DNA from: Collimonas sp. PA-H2
GTDB lineage: Bacteria; Pseudomonadota; Gammaproteobacteria; Burkholderiales; Burkholderiaceae_D
Assembly: GCF_002564105.1 (NCBI RefSeq)
Contig: NZ_PDBX01000002.1
Span: forward strand, 186,001-250,000
Length of the DNA stretch: 64,000 bases
Reading direction: 5' to 3'
The translations under genes were made by a program, and so were the position numbers. Under the pieces are notes generated by a model that was not told where the DNA came from, ran no database searches, and saw only the letters and a program-made list of their open reading frames with translations. Shown here piece by piece: positions 7,111-14,565 of the stretch; the first letter of the stretch is position 1; each line of letters opens with the position of its first letter.

Positions 7111-8424
7111 TCAGAGACCGAGATCCGAGATGAAGCGGTTGGTGTAAGTCATGCCGGTGTCGCGGTCGAACGACCAGTGATGCAAGCCGGCGATGCCGTT
7201 GGCCTTGGACCAGGCCGACAAGGTGTCGGTATCGGCCAGGGTGAAGGTTTCACCGGCAGTGTCGTTGGCGCCTATCATCGGCGTCAGCTCGATCTGGCTA
7301 TACGGCACCTTGTAGAAGCCGCGGAAGTCCATCGCCGCCTGGATCGCCGACTGCCCCATCTGGCAAACGCCGCCGCTGATCACGCAGTTGACCGCGGTAG
7401 CCGAGCCATAGTCCATCACCATCAGGTTGACGTAGTAGTTCTTGAGGCCGGCGGACTGGATCGCCTGCATCACCGCTATCCCCATCGAACCCAGCGGATT
7501 AGGCGAAGCCGAGCCCATGTCCACCGCCACCGAGGAACCGCTCTGGCTGGTCGCCAGCGTGGCGATGGTGAAGCTGAAGCGCAGGTTCGGATACTTGACC
7601 TGGGCGGCCTGGACCCGCGCCACCAGGTTGTTGATGTCGGACTGGCTCTGGCCGTCTTCGATATCGAAATCGATGCCGACCAGATTGGCTGAGCTATACG
7701 TGTTGATGAAAGCATCGAAACCGGCATCCGAGGTACAGGTGAACGACCCTGCCGCTCCGCCGGTTGACACGATGTATTTCTTGCCGGCGGCCACGAAAGA
7801 CTGGACGTTGGTGGCAATCATCGCCGGTGTGATGCCGGCCCAGGTCTCGGAACCGCAGCCGCCTGTGGCGAAGGCCCAGGTCAGCACGCCGTTATGCGCC
7901 GGCATGGCGGTAGTGACCGGCAAGGATGTGCCGGTTGCCGTGCTCTGCATGGCGCCGGTGTTCCAGTTGGCGTCGGCTGTGACGTCCTTGTATGCGCTGA
8001 ACACAAAACCTGGTGTCGGCGTTGGCGTTGGCGTCGGTGTGGGGGTAGGCGTCGGAGTTGGCGTCGGGGTCGGAGTTGGTGTGGGAGTCGGGGTTGGCGT
8101 AGGAGTCGGCGTTGTGCTGCAGGCGCCGTTCGACGTCCACGGCTGTCCGCTGCCGCTGCCGCCATTGTTGGTGGATGGATTATTCCCTTGGGTCCACCAG
8201 TTGGCCGTGTAGTTCACGCTGCTGTAGCTGGCCTGGTTGCCGCCGGTGTAGACGGCGGAAGCGCTCCAGGCGGGGGCGCAGACCGGCACGCTGGATTTCA
8301 CGGTGGCTGAAACCTGCTTCAGGCTGGCCGCCGTCGCTGCTCCCGACGAACCGCCATCGCTACAGCCTGCCAGCAGGCCGCCTATCAATCCCATCAACAA
8401 GGTATTGCATACAGTTGTTCTCAT
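7111..8424 (-). CDS. Secreted GH18 chitinase lipoprotein with CBM5/12 domain
   Basis: 437 residues. Lipobox LLAGC (Cys21); a CBM5/12 chitin-binding domain (about residues 45-100, CAPAWSASAVYTGG, YTANWWTQGN, GQPWTSNG); a linker of 17 Thr-Pro pairs; then a GH18 catalytic domain. The catalytic motif reads VGIDFDIE: Asp252, Asp254 and the proton donor Glu256 are present, while the first Asp of DxxDxDxE is Val249. A YVNLMVMDYG segment provides the Met-Tyr-Asp area typical of GH18. It should hydrolyse chitin outside the cell while anchored to the outer membrane. The start is at 8424, since GGAGGAG precedes it at the right distance and lies inside the longer open frame. The promoter module is shared with the gene at 2562. 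Confidence 0.92.
   Translation of the reverse strand: MRTTVCNTLLMGLIGGLLAGCSDGGSSGAATAASLKQVSATVKSSVPVCAPAWSASAVYTGGNQASYSSVNYTANWWTQGNNPSTNNGGSGSGQPWTSNGACSTTPTPTPTPTPTPTPTPTPTPTPTPTPTPTPTPTPGFVFSAYKDVTADANWNTGAMQSTATGTSLPVTTAMPAHNGVLTWAFATGGCGSETWAGITPAMIATNVQSFVAAGKKYIVSTGGAAGSFTCTSDAGFDAFINTYSSANLVGIDFDIEDGQSQSDINNLVARVQAAQVKYPNLRFSFTIATLATSQSGSSVAVDMGSASPNPLGSMGIAVMQAIQSAGLKNYYVNLMVMDYGSATAVNCVISGGVCQMGQSAIQAAMDFRGFYKVPYSQIELTPMIGANDTAGETFTLADTDTLSAWSKANGIAGLHHWSFDRDTGMTYTNRFISDLGL
8011..8112 (-). repeat. Degenerate hexamer repeat encoding 17 Thr-Pro pairs
   Basis: Seventeen hexamers encode an uninterrupted Thr-Pro linker between the chitin-binding and catalytic domains. All four Pro codons and all four Thr codons are used, so the DNA repeat is degenerate while the protein repeat is perfect. 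Confidence 0.9.
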
Positions 8425-8539
8425 GCGCCACTCCTCCTCTATCAAATGACAATGTGCGAGAAGCAGGTCGATGCGACCAGCGCCTGCGCACTCCCTAAGC
8501 TGAATCCGTTATATGTCTAACTGGCAGCTGGGCTGAGAA

Positions 8540-8610
8540 TGGAGGTCTGAAAAATCAACGTCAAGTGGTTTAAAAATATTACGGTATAAACCATACCACT
8601 TGCAAACAAC
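8540..8610 (-). promoter_or_regulatory. Proximal operator pair and promoter of the GH18 chitinase gene
   Basis: On the minus strand GCAAGTGGTATGGT (core 8590-8598), an 18-base gap, then AAACCACTTGACG (8559-8571). TTGACG (8559-8564) can be the -35 and CATTCT, 17 bases on, the -10. The upstream block also has a partial dyad, GGTAT...ATACC. Block order, sequence and gap equal those before the gene at 2562. Confidence 0.7.
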
Positions 8611-8612
8611 CT

Positions 8613-8787
8613 GGGATTTTGAATCGAGAAATTCTATATTTTTCCGCAATCGAAAAGAAAATTTCATCCGCAATACGATGCCACACAGCAATAAAAAACT
8701 TCTAAAGATCTCTGTTTTTCTCATATAGAGAACGTGCAATCCACTGCTGCCGGAAAATCAGCCGGAAAAAGTGTGACAATCGGTGCG
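8613..8787. other. AT-rich intergenic stretch between the operator pairs
   Basis: The stretch is visibly AT-richer than its surroundings (runs such as TTTTTATTG and AATATAGAATTT on the minus strand). A 76-codon open frame on the minus strand covers part of it but has no ribosome binding site or family resemblance, and its position among the conserved operators argues against coding. It may be a flexible spacer for DNA looping between the distal and proximal sites. Confidence 0.4.
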
Positions 8788-8822
8788 ATACCACTTTTGC
8801 AGATGTATGCATGTGGTCTTAG
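8788..8822 (-). promoter_or_regulatory. Distal operator pair of the GH18 chitinase gene
   Basis: Minus strand CTAAGACCACATGCA (8808-8822), 9 bases, AAAAGTGGTAT (8788-8798). Blocks and gap match 2201-2235. The distal pair begins 224 bases before the proximal pair here and 227 bases before it at the other gene. Confidence 0.7.
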
Positions 8823-8977
8823 AGATGTGAACGCCATCTTTACGGTTTTGCTGCGCCAACCTGAAAAATCGAGCCAGGAAACAGCCTGAGCCAAGCCGCC
8901 GAAAACGCCAGGATCAAGGCTGGATGCGACGCATTTGCAGGAATTCGCGCGAGTTTGCAATATCAGCCGGCGCCTGG

Positions 8978-10018
8978 CTACAGTTCGTCGTAGGTCGAGT
9001 AGAAAGCGCCGAAATTGTTATCCGGCTGGAAGTTAATCAGCGACACGGTAATGCTCGCCTCCAGCCCTTCCACGTAGTGCCAGCAGCCGACCGGCAGGAA
9101 CAGCAGTTCGCCCGCGGCCAGTTCGCATTCGAGCAGCTGCGCGTTGCGCATCAGCGGGAAGCGCTCGTAGTCGATGGCGGCGCCGTCGACCGGCGAATAG
9201 CAATGATGGTGGTTGTAGACGTAGGCCAGTTCGCAGGCTGGGATCAGCTTGACGCGCTTGCGGCCGGCCACCTGCGCCATGAAGTTATTGGTCAGGTCGT
9301 GGTGAAACGGCGTTCGCGTGCCTTTTGGCCCCAGCCAGAGAAAGCCGTCGTCCACCGAATCCGGGTTCAGGTATTCCGGCAGACGGCCGATGTCTTGCCA
9401 CAACTCCGCCAGTGCTTGCCGATTGGACGAGGAATTATTCGCCGTCATGTAGAAATCGTTGCTCTCCTGCGCGCCCTCGATCATATCCAGATAGCTTGCC
9501 AGCGGCATCTTGCGCTTGTGCTGGCTGGAATTGATTTCATAGTTGGCGTCCTGTGAACGCCCCATCTGCACTTCGACCTCGCGTTCTCCGAAATGTGCGC
9601 GCAAGAAATCGAAATTCCATTTCGTCAGCGCCGGCCAGTCATCCAGCATGCCGGTGATGATCACCGGTTTGTTCAACAGATAATACTGGCGATAGAACTC
9701 CTCGCGCGACAGGCGGTGGCGGCGCTCAATCACGCTGCTGCCGGCAGTCTGCCGGTTCAGGGTGCGGTAGATGTCGAGCACCCAGTCATGCTTCTTCAGG
9801 CGGTTCTTGAGGCGCTGGCCGGCCTGGCGCGCGCCCAGCAAGTAAGGACTGGCCAGCGCGGCCTGTACTTCGCGCTGCGCCTCGTCTGCAGCCACGCCTT
9901 GCGCGACCAGGACGTTGAACAGGTCTTGCGGAGTGGCGTCGAGCGCCAGGTTTTCGCCGATCCAGCGGCGCCAGTCGTCGTTGATGATGATGCTTGCACT
10001 ATGCTTCGCTTGCGCCAT
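8978..10018 (-). CDS. Cupin-like (JmjC/Cupin_8) Fe(II)/2-oxoglutarate oxygenase-type protein
   Basis: 346 residues, no signal peptide. An N-terminal helical part (1-95) precedes a JmjC-type cupin. The iron triad appears as His239-x-Asp241 (TPFHHDLTNNF) and His314 (VGCWHYVEGL); NKPVIITGMLDDWPA (about 116-130) is the usual start of the domain. Members hydroxylate proteins or small molecules; the substrate here is unknown. Relatives of this cupin-like type are repeatedly found near carbohydrate and TonB receptor loci in other proteobacteria, which fits its position beside the chitinase gene and the AAGTGGT half-sites before its start. ATG at 10018 follows GGAGACGAGTC. Confidence 0.8.
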   Translation of the reverse strand: MAQAKHSASIIINDDWRRWIGENLALDATPQDLFNVLVAQGVAADEAQREVQAALASPYLLGARQAGQRLKNRLKKHDWVLDIYRTLNRQTAGSSVIERRHRLSREEFYRQYYLLNKPVIITGMLDDWPALTKWNFDFLRAHFGEREVEVQMGRSQDANYEINSSQHKRKMPLASYLDMIEGAQESNDFYMTANNSSSNRQALAELWQDIGRLPEYLNPDSVDDGFLWLGPKGTRTPFHHDLTNNFMAQVAGRKRVKLIPACELAYVYNHHHCYSPVDGAAIDYERFPLMRNAQLLECELAAGELLFLPVGCWHYVEGLEASITVSLINFQPDNNFGAFYSTYDEL

Positions 10019-10106
10019 GACTCGTCTCCATATACCGCGCGCCGGTTGGTATTTTCAATCACGCTGTTGCCGCTCCCACTGTCGGGCGGCAGAGAGCAAC
10101 ATTGGG

Positions 10107-10196
10107 ATAATACGGATCAAATTGCAAGTGGTTTTGAATTTGGAGGCACCACGCCGCGGCCGTGCTGGCGCGGTCCCGGAGTGGTATTGATACCGG
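10107..10196 (-). promoter_or_regulatory. Possible promoter and chitin-type half-sites of the cupin-like gene
   Basis: GCAAGTGGTTTT (plus strand 10124-10135) and AGTGGTATTGATACCGG (10180-10196) resemble the half-sites before the two chitin genes. On the minus strand a TATTAT box (10107-10112) follows the first. The arrangement differs from the other two promoters, so membership of the same regulon is tentative. Confidence 0.4.
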
Positions 10197-10229
10197 ATGC
10201 GGCCGGCGCGCCTTGGATAGCGGATGCGC

Positions 10230-10349
10230 CTAGTGTCGTGTCATGCCTCCGCTGTCGGCATCTCGCTTGCCTTGACCCGTATCGCGTCGTTGCGCCTCGG
10301 ACCAAGGCCGGCGCGATATACCGACAGCGGAGGCATGACACGACACTAG
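10230..10349. mobile_element. MITE-like palindromic element, 120 bases
   Basis: Perfect 29-base terminal inverted repeats (10230-10258 and 10321-10349), starting CTAGTGTCGTGT and continuing imperfectly inward, so that almost the whole element folds back on itself. Both ends carry CTAG, which would suit TA-targeting IS630/mariner-type insertion; no transposase is encoded. The right end overlaps the last codon of the tetR gene and supplies its TAG stop. Confidence 0.7.
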
Positions 10350-10969
10350 CGCGCCTGGCCGCAAATCAGCTGGATGCCGGCGGCGGCGGTCGCCTCCAGC
10401 GAGGCGCGGCTGTCGCCCGCGCGCGAACGCAGCGCCACGGTATGCAGGACCGCCGACGCAATCTTTGCCAGCAGCGCCGGCTCCATTGCGGCAACCGGTT
10501 CGCCCTGCTCTAGCGCACGCTGGAAACGCGCTTCGAAAACCTGGTCGAAACAGCGCAAGCCGTCGCTCAGGCGCTCGCGCACCTCGGCATCCACTACCGC
10601 CTGGGTGGCCGCGGTGCCGATCAGCAGGCAGCCGCGCGCAGCGCTGCCGGACGGCAGATACATGCCCAGCGCCAGCTGGTACACCCGCAGCAGCGCCTGC
10701 GCCAGCGGCAGATCGCCGGCCATCGCCTCGATCATCCCGCGGCGGCCGAGCTCGATGTAGCGCTCCAGCGTTTGCAGGTAGAGCGCATGCTTGTCGCCGA
10801 ACGCTGCGTACAAACTGGGCCGGTTCATGCCGGTGGCCGCGCTGAGGTCGTCGAGCGAGCTGCCGCCATAGCCCAGCAGCCAGAATACGTCGCGCGCATT
10901 GTCCAGCGCCTGCTCCGGATCGTAGGCGCGCGGACGTCCGCGGGCACGCTTGTTTTCTTTTTGTTCCAT
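10346..10969 (-). CDS. TetR-family regulator of the adjacent glutathione transferase gene
   Basis: 207 residues. The DNA-binding domain lies in about residues 10-60 (GRPRAYDPEQALDNARDVFWLLGY, then MNRPSLYAAFGDKHALY as recognition helix); the rest is the variable ligand domain, with ARGCLLIGTAA typical of the TetR C-terminal type often linked to stress and electrophile response. It is divergent from the gst gene and a strong palindromic operator lies in the 73 bases between them (10996-11019). The stop codon TAG lies in the terminal CTAG of the MITE-like element, so the natural C-terminus may have been slightly longer or shorter. Confidence 0.85.
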   Translation of the reverse strand: MEQKENKRARGRPRAYDPEQALDNARDVFWLLGYGGSSLDDLSAATGMNRPSLYAAFGDKHALYLQTLERYIELGRRGMIEAMAGDLPLAQALLRVYQLALGMYLPSGSAARGCLLIGTAATQAVVDAEVRERLSDGLRCFDQVFEARFQRALEQGEPVAAMEPALLAKIASAVLHTVALRSRAGDSRASLEATAAAGIQLICGQAR

Positions 10970-10983
10970 ACAGTATAAAAATG

Positions 10984-11019
10984 TTGACCAAGGTATTTTT
11001 GTACATTATAGTACAAAAA
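10984..11019 (+). promoter_or_regulatory. gst promoter with overlapping TetR operator
   Basis: TTGACC (10984-10989), 17 bases, TATAGT (11007-11012). Covering the -10 is a palindrome with perfect 9-base arms TTTTTGTAC (10996-11004) and GTACAAAAA (11011-11019) around ATTATA. A TetR dimer bound here would block transcription of gst. Confidence 0.8.
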
Positions 11020-11042
11020 CAAACCACCCATGGAGATTCCAG

Positions 11043-11660
11043 ATGAAACTGTATTTTTCCCCGCTCGCCTGTTCGCTCGCCACCCGCATCGCCCTGTATG
11101 AAGCCGGCGCCAAGGCTGACTATATCCAGGTCGATACCAAGTCGAAAAAATTGCAGGATGGCGCCGATTTCTACCCTGTCAGCGCGCTGGGACAAGTGCC
11201 GGTATTGCATACCGACGATGGTTATCTGCTTACCGAAAACACCGCCATCCTGCCCTATGTTGCAGATCAGTTCCCGCAAGCTCAGTTGGCGCCAACCGAC
11301 CGGCTGCAGCGCGCCAAGATGCAGCAATGGCTGGGCTTCGTCAGCACGGAACTGCACAAGGCCTTGTTCGTGCCGCTGCTCGATGCGCACGCTGCCGACG
11401 CGGTAAAAGCCTATGCACGCGACAAGGCGGCCTCGCGCCTCGGCCTTCTGGAAAAGCATTTCGCCAGCCACGAATTCCTGCTAGACCGCTTCAGCGTGGC
11501 CGATGCTTATCTGGCTACCGTGCTCAACTGGGCTGCGCACGGCGGCATCGATCTGGCGCAATGGCCGCGGGTCAAGGAATACTATGGCCGGCAGCTGCAG
11601 CGCCCGAGCATGGCGAAAGCATTGGCCGAAGAACTGGCGCTGTATCGGGCGCAATCCTGA
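11043..11660 (+). CDS. Glutathione S-transferase family protein
   Basis: 205 residues, full length for a bacterial GST. The thioredoxin-like N-terminal domain (MKLYFSPLACSLATRIAL) has the Ser/Cys pair SPLACS of beta-class and related enzymes at residues 6-11, then GQVPVLHTDDGYLLTENTAIL, the conserved glutathione-binding cis-Pro and Glu-Asn segment. The helical C-terminal domain contains the SVADAYLATVL motif. It would conjugate glutathione to electrophiles in the cytoplasm. The ATG at 11043 has GGAG seven bases before it; longer open-frame starts lie in the operator region. Divergent TetR regulator, terminator just downstream. Confidence 0.92.
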   Translation: MKLYFSPLACSLATRIALYEAGAKADYIQVDTKSKKLQDGADFYPVSALGQVPVLHTDDGYLLTENTAILPYVADQFPQAQLAPTDRLQRAKMQQWLGFVSTELHKALFVPLLDAHAADAVKAYARDKAASRLGLLEKHFASHEFLLDRFSVADAYLATVLNWAAHGGIDLAQWPRVKEYYGRQLQRPSMAKALAEELALYRAQS

Positions 11661-11677
11661 CAACAACGAAAAAAAAG

Positions 11678-11710
11678 CTGCCGCCGGCGAACCGGTTGCA
11701 GCTTTTTTTG
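11678..11710. terminator. Bidirectional intrinsic terminator between gst and csbD
   Basis: Stem AAAAAAGCTGC...GCAGCTTTTTT with an inner CCGG/CCGG pairing; A and T runs on both sides allow termination of both converging transcripts. Confidence 0.8.
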
Positions 11711-11751
11711 GATGGGTCCGCTGCCGCAACCAGGCGGCAGGCCTCGATCCC

Positions 11752-11934
11752 TTATTTGCCAGCGATGTCCCTGGCCACTTCCTTGGCATCGCCGAGGGTT
11801 TTCTCAATCTTGCCCTCGACCTGTTTTTGCAAGCCCTTGGCCTGCTGTTCCTTGCTGCCGACCAGCTTGCCGGCTTCTTCCTGGATTTTACCGGCGATGT
11901 CTTTGCTTACGCCCTTGACTTGATCTTTGTTCAT
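11752..11934 (-). CDS. CsbD family stress protein
   Basis: 60 residues, MNKDQVKGVSKDIAGKIQEE..., a small, charged, repeat-like protein of the CsbD family: the NKDQVKG and GDAKEVARDIAGK segments are standard. Family members are induced by general stress in many bacteria, without an assigned mechanism. A longer frame starts at 11982, but the ATG at 11934 has GGAG upstream and matches the family start. Confidence 0.9.
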   Translation of the reverse strand: MNKDQVKGVSKDIAGKIQEEAGKLVGSKEQQAKGLQKQVEGKIEKTLGDAKEVARDIAGK

Positions 11935-11984
11935 GCTTGATTCTCCAATTGGTTGAAATGATGATTCCTGGCGCAGGTACAAGC

Positions 11985-12472
11985 TCTCTTGCCATGAACC
12001 GATATTAATTAATGCCGCCGCGGTCCAATATCAGCGGAACGCCGATATCCGTGTAGGAGACAAGGAAGCCGCGGAGGACGCCGGCGCCGCGTTACGCGCC
12101 GGTGCATGAATTGGCTTTTCCCCTATGTGGTTCAACGCACAGAAGGATCCGCTGCTGTTTGCTAGAGTAGCTGCGCCTTCCCTGCCGGGCTCCGAAAACA
12201 GGCAGTTTGAGCTTAGCGATAAGTACGCTGTGCGCTTTGAAGATGACATCGTTTTACCGGCTGTTTATCGTAAAACGCGAGTGTAAATATCGAACTACCG
12301 GAGCTGGCGGTCGGGAAACATACCAGCACCACTCTGCCCATCCGGCGCCGCTTCCCTCAGTCAAATACGGCACGCAGGGTAAGCGCCTGCAAAGGGTGCT
12401 ATCTTGCTTTGATCATCCGCCACGCTGGTCTCTTTCAACCGAGCCGATCCAGCGACTTCAAGGAGCTGCAGA
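11985..12472. other. Intergenic region before transketolase
   Basis: About 490 bases without a convincing gene; a 72-codon minus frame (12031-12249) lacks family features. An 8-base inverted repeat CGTTTTAC (12250-12257) / GTAAAACG (12270-12277) with a 12-base gap could be a regulatory site. AAGGAGCTGCAGA before 12473 is the transketolase ribosome binding site. Confidence 0.4.
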
Positions 12473-14554
12473 ATGAGTTCAATCCCCTCGATTCCAATTC
12501 CGGCACGCGACAATCTGTGCGTCAACACTTTGCGCTTTCTCTCGGCAGATGCCGTACAACAGGCCAACAGCGGCCATCCCGGCCTACCCTTGGGCGCCGC
12601 GCCCATGGCCTACGTATTGTGGACACGCTTTCTCAAGCATCATCCCGCCAACCCGCAATGGTTCGATCGTGACCGCTTCATCCTGTCGGCGGGACACGGC
12701 TCGGCGCTGCTGTACAGCCTGCTGCACCTTAGCGGCTACGACTTGCCGCTGGCGCAGCTGCAGCAGTTCCGGCAATGGGGCAGCAGCACGCCAGGCCATC
12801 CTGAGCGCGGCCTGACGCCCGGCGTCGAAGTGACGACCGGCCCGCTCGGCCAGGGTTTCGCCAATGGCGTCGGCATGGCGATGGCGGAGGCCAACCTGGC
12901 GGCACGCTACAACCGCCCCGGCCTGGATGTCGTCAATCATTTCACCTATGCCCTGGTCAGCGACGGCGACCTGATGGAAGGCATCGCCTCGGAAGCGGCC
13001 TCGCTGGCGGGCCATCTGCAGCTGGGCAAGCTGATCTATCTGTATGACGACAACCAGGTCACCCTGTCGGCCGGCACCGACATCACCTTTACTGAAGAGC
13101 GGCAACGCCGCTTCGATGCCTACGGCTGGCATACGCAGCTGGTAGCAGACGGCAACGACCTGGCGGCGATCGCCGTGGCGCTGGAGGTAGCACGCGGCGA
13201 AACCGGCCGTCCTTCCCTGATCCTGGTGCGCACTCATCTCGGCTACGGCTCTCCCAACAAACAGGACAGCTTCGAAGCGCACGGTTCGCCGCTGGGCGTG
13301 GAAGAACTGCGCCTGACCAAGCAGAAACTAGGCTGGCCGGAGCAACCCTCTTTTTACATCCCGGAAGAAGCGCGCGCGCATTTCCTTGAGAGCGCAGCGT
13401 CAGGCAACGGGGCAGAAGCCGCATGGCAAGAAAAATTCGCGGCCTATCAAAAACAGTTTCCCGAACTAGGACGCGAACTGCAGCAACTCATAGGCCAGGG
13501 CAGCAGCGCCCTGCCCGCCGGCTGGGATGCCGACATTCCCATCTTTCCGGCAGACGCCAAGGGCATCTCGACCCGGGTTGCCGGCGGCAAGGTGATGAAT
13601 GCCATCGCCGCGCATCTGCCGGCCCTGATCGGCGGCTCGGCCGACCTCGATCCCTCGACGTTTACCGCTTTGAAAGGCTTCGGCGATTTCGAGCCTGCCG
13701 GCATCGTCGGCGGCGACCGCCAGGGCTCCGACGCCGGCGGCTGGAGCAGCGCCGGCCGCAACCTGCACTTCGGCGTGCGCGAACATGCCATGGGCGCCAT
13801 CATCAACGGTATGGCGGCGCACGGCGGCACGCTGCCTTACGGCGCCACCTTCCTAGTGTTCTCCGACTATATGCGGCCGGCGATCAGGCTGGCGGCGCTG
13901 ATGGGGCTGCACGTCATCTATGTGTTTACCCACGACAGCATCGCCCTCGGCGAGGATGGCGGCACCCACCAGCCGGTGGAACAGCTGGCCAGCTTGCGCG
14001 CCCTGCCCAAGCTGGTGGTGCTGCGCCCGGCCGACGCCAATGAAACCGCGGTCGCCTGGCGCATCGCGGTGCAGGCCACCGGCCGGCCGCTGGCGCTGGT
14101 GCTGAGCCGGCAAAACCTGCCGACGCTGGATCGCAGCCAGTTCGCCGCCGCCGAAGGCGTGCGGCGCGGCGCCTACATCCTGGCCGATGCGCCCAGCGGC
14201 AAACCGGACCTGATCCTGATCGCCAGCGGCTCGGAAGTAACGCTGATCATCGCCGCCCGCCAGCAGCTGTTGGCGCGCAATATTTCAGTACGGATCGTCT
14301 CGATGCCGAGCTGGGAATTGTTCGATGAACAGGATCAGGACTACCGCGACCAGGTATTGCCGCCTGCAGTCGGCGCCCGCCTGGCGGTAGAAGCCGGCGT
14401 CTCGCAGGGCTGGCATCGCTATGCCGGCGATCGCGGCGCGGTGCTGGCGCTGGATCATTTCGGCGCCTCGGCGCCGGGCGATGTGGTGATGCGCGAATTC
14501 GGCTTCACGGTGGACAACGTCTGCCAGCGCGCGCTGGCGCTGCTGAGCCGTTAA
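12473..14554 (+). CDS. tkt: Transketolase
   Basis: 693 residues, normal length. It moves two-carbon units between sugar phosphates in the pentose phosphate pathway, using thiamine diphosphate and Mg. Seen: the N-terminal [16 protein letters not shown] motif, the thiamine-binding [18 protein letters not shown] segment, [13 protein letters not shown], and in the middle domain [16 protein letters not shown] and [16 protein letters not shown], which bind the coenzyme in the partner subunit. C-terminal transketolase domain from about residue 550. It converges with the glucanase-pgm pair, with only 11 bases between stop codons. Genes nearby for 6-phosphogluconate dehydrogenase and phosphoglucomutase make a sugar-phosphate theme. 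Confidence 0.96.
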   Translation: MSSIPSIPIPARDNLCVNTLRFLSADAVQQANSGHPGLPLGAAPMAYVLWTRFLKHHPANPQWFDRDRFILSAGHGSALLYSLLHLSGYDLPLAQLQQFRQWGSSTPGHPERGLTPGVEVTTGPLGQGFANGVGMAMAEANLAARYNRPGLDVVNHFTYALVSDGDLMEGIASEAASLAGHLQLGKLIYLYDDNQVTLSAGTDITFTEERQRRFDAYGWHTQLVADGNDLAAIAVALEVARGETGRPSLILVRTHLGYGSPNKQDSFEAHGSPLGVEELRLTKQKLGWPEQPSFYIPEEARAHFLESAASGNGAEAAWQEKFAAYQKQFPELGRELQQLIGQGSSALPAGWDADIPIFPADAKGISTRVAGGKVMNAIAAHLPALIGGSADLDPSTFTALKGFGDFEPAGIVGGDRQGSDAGGWSSAGRNLHFGVREHAMGAIINGMAAHGGTLPYGATFLVFSDYMRPAIRLAALMGLHVIYVFTHDSIALGEDGGTHQPVEQLASLRALPKLVVLRPADANETAVAWRIAVQATGRPLALVLSRQNLPTLDRSQFAAAEGVRRGAYILADAPSGKPDLILIASGSEVTLIIAARQQLLARNISVRIVSMPSWELFDEQDQDYRDQVLPPAVGARLAVEAGVSQGWHRYAGDRGAVLALDHFGASAPGDVVMREFGFTVDNVCQRALALLSR

Positions 14555-14565
14555 GTTGCCAGCGG

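Noticed and set aside
8011..8112. Tandem hexamers considered as a CRISPR or satellite
   Set aside because: In frame within the chitinase gene and encoding a Thr-Pro linker.
8509..8739. 76-codon frame upstream of the chitinase gene
   Set aside because: It overlaps conserved operator blocks, has no ribosome binding site, and the operators explain the conservation better.
10230..11471. 413-codon minus-strand open frame across the tetR-gst region
   Set aside because: Runs through the operator and two real genes in another frame; composition is shadow-like.
12031..12249. 72-codon minus-strand frame before transketolase
   Set aside because: No ribosome binding site, Ser/Ala-rich random composition, no family resemblance.
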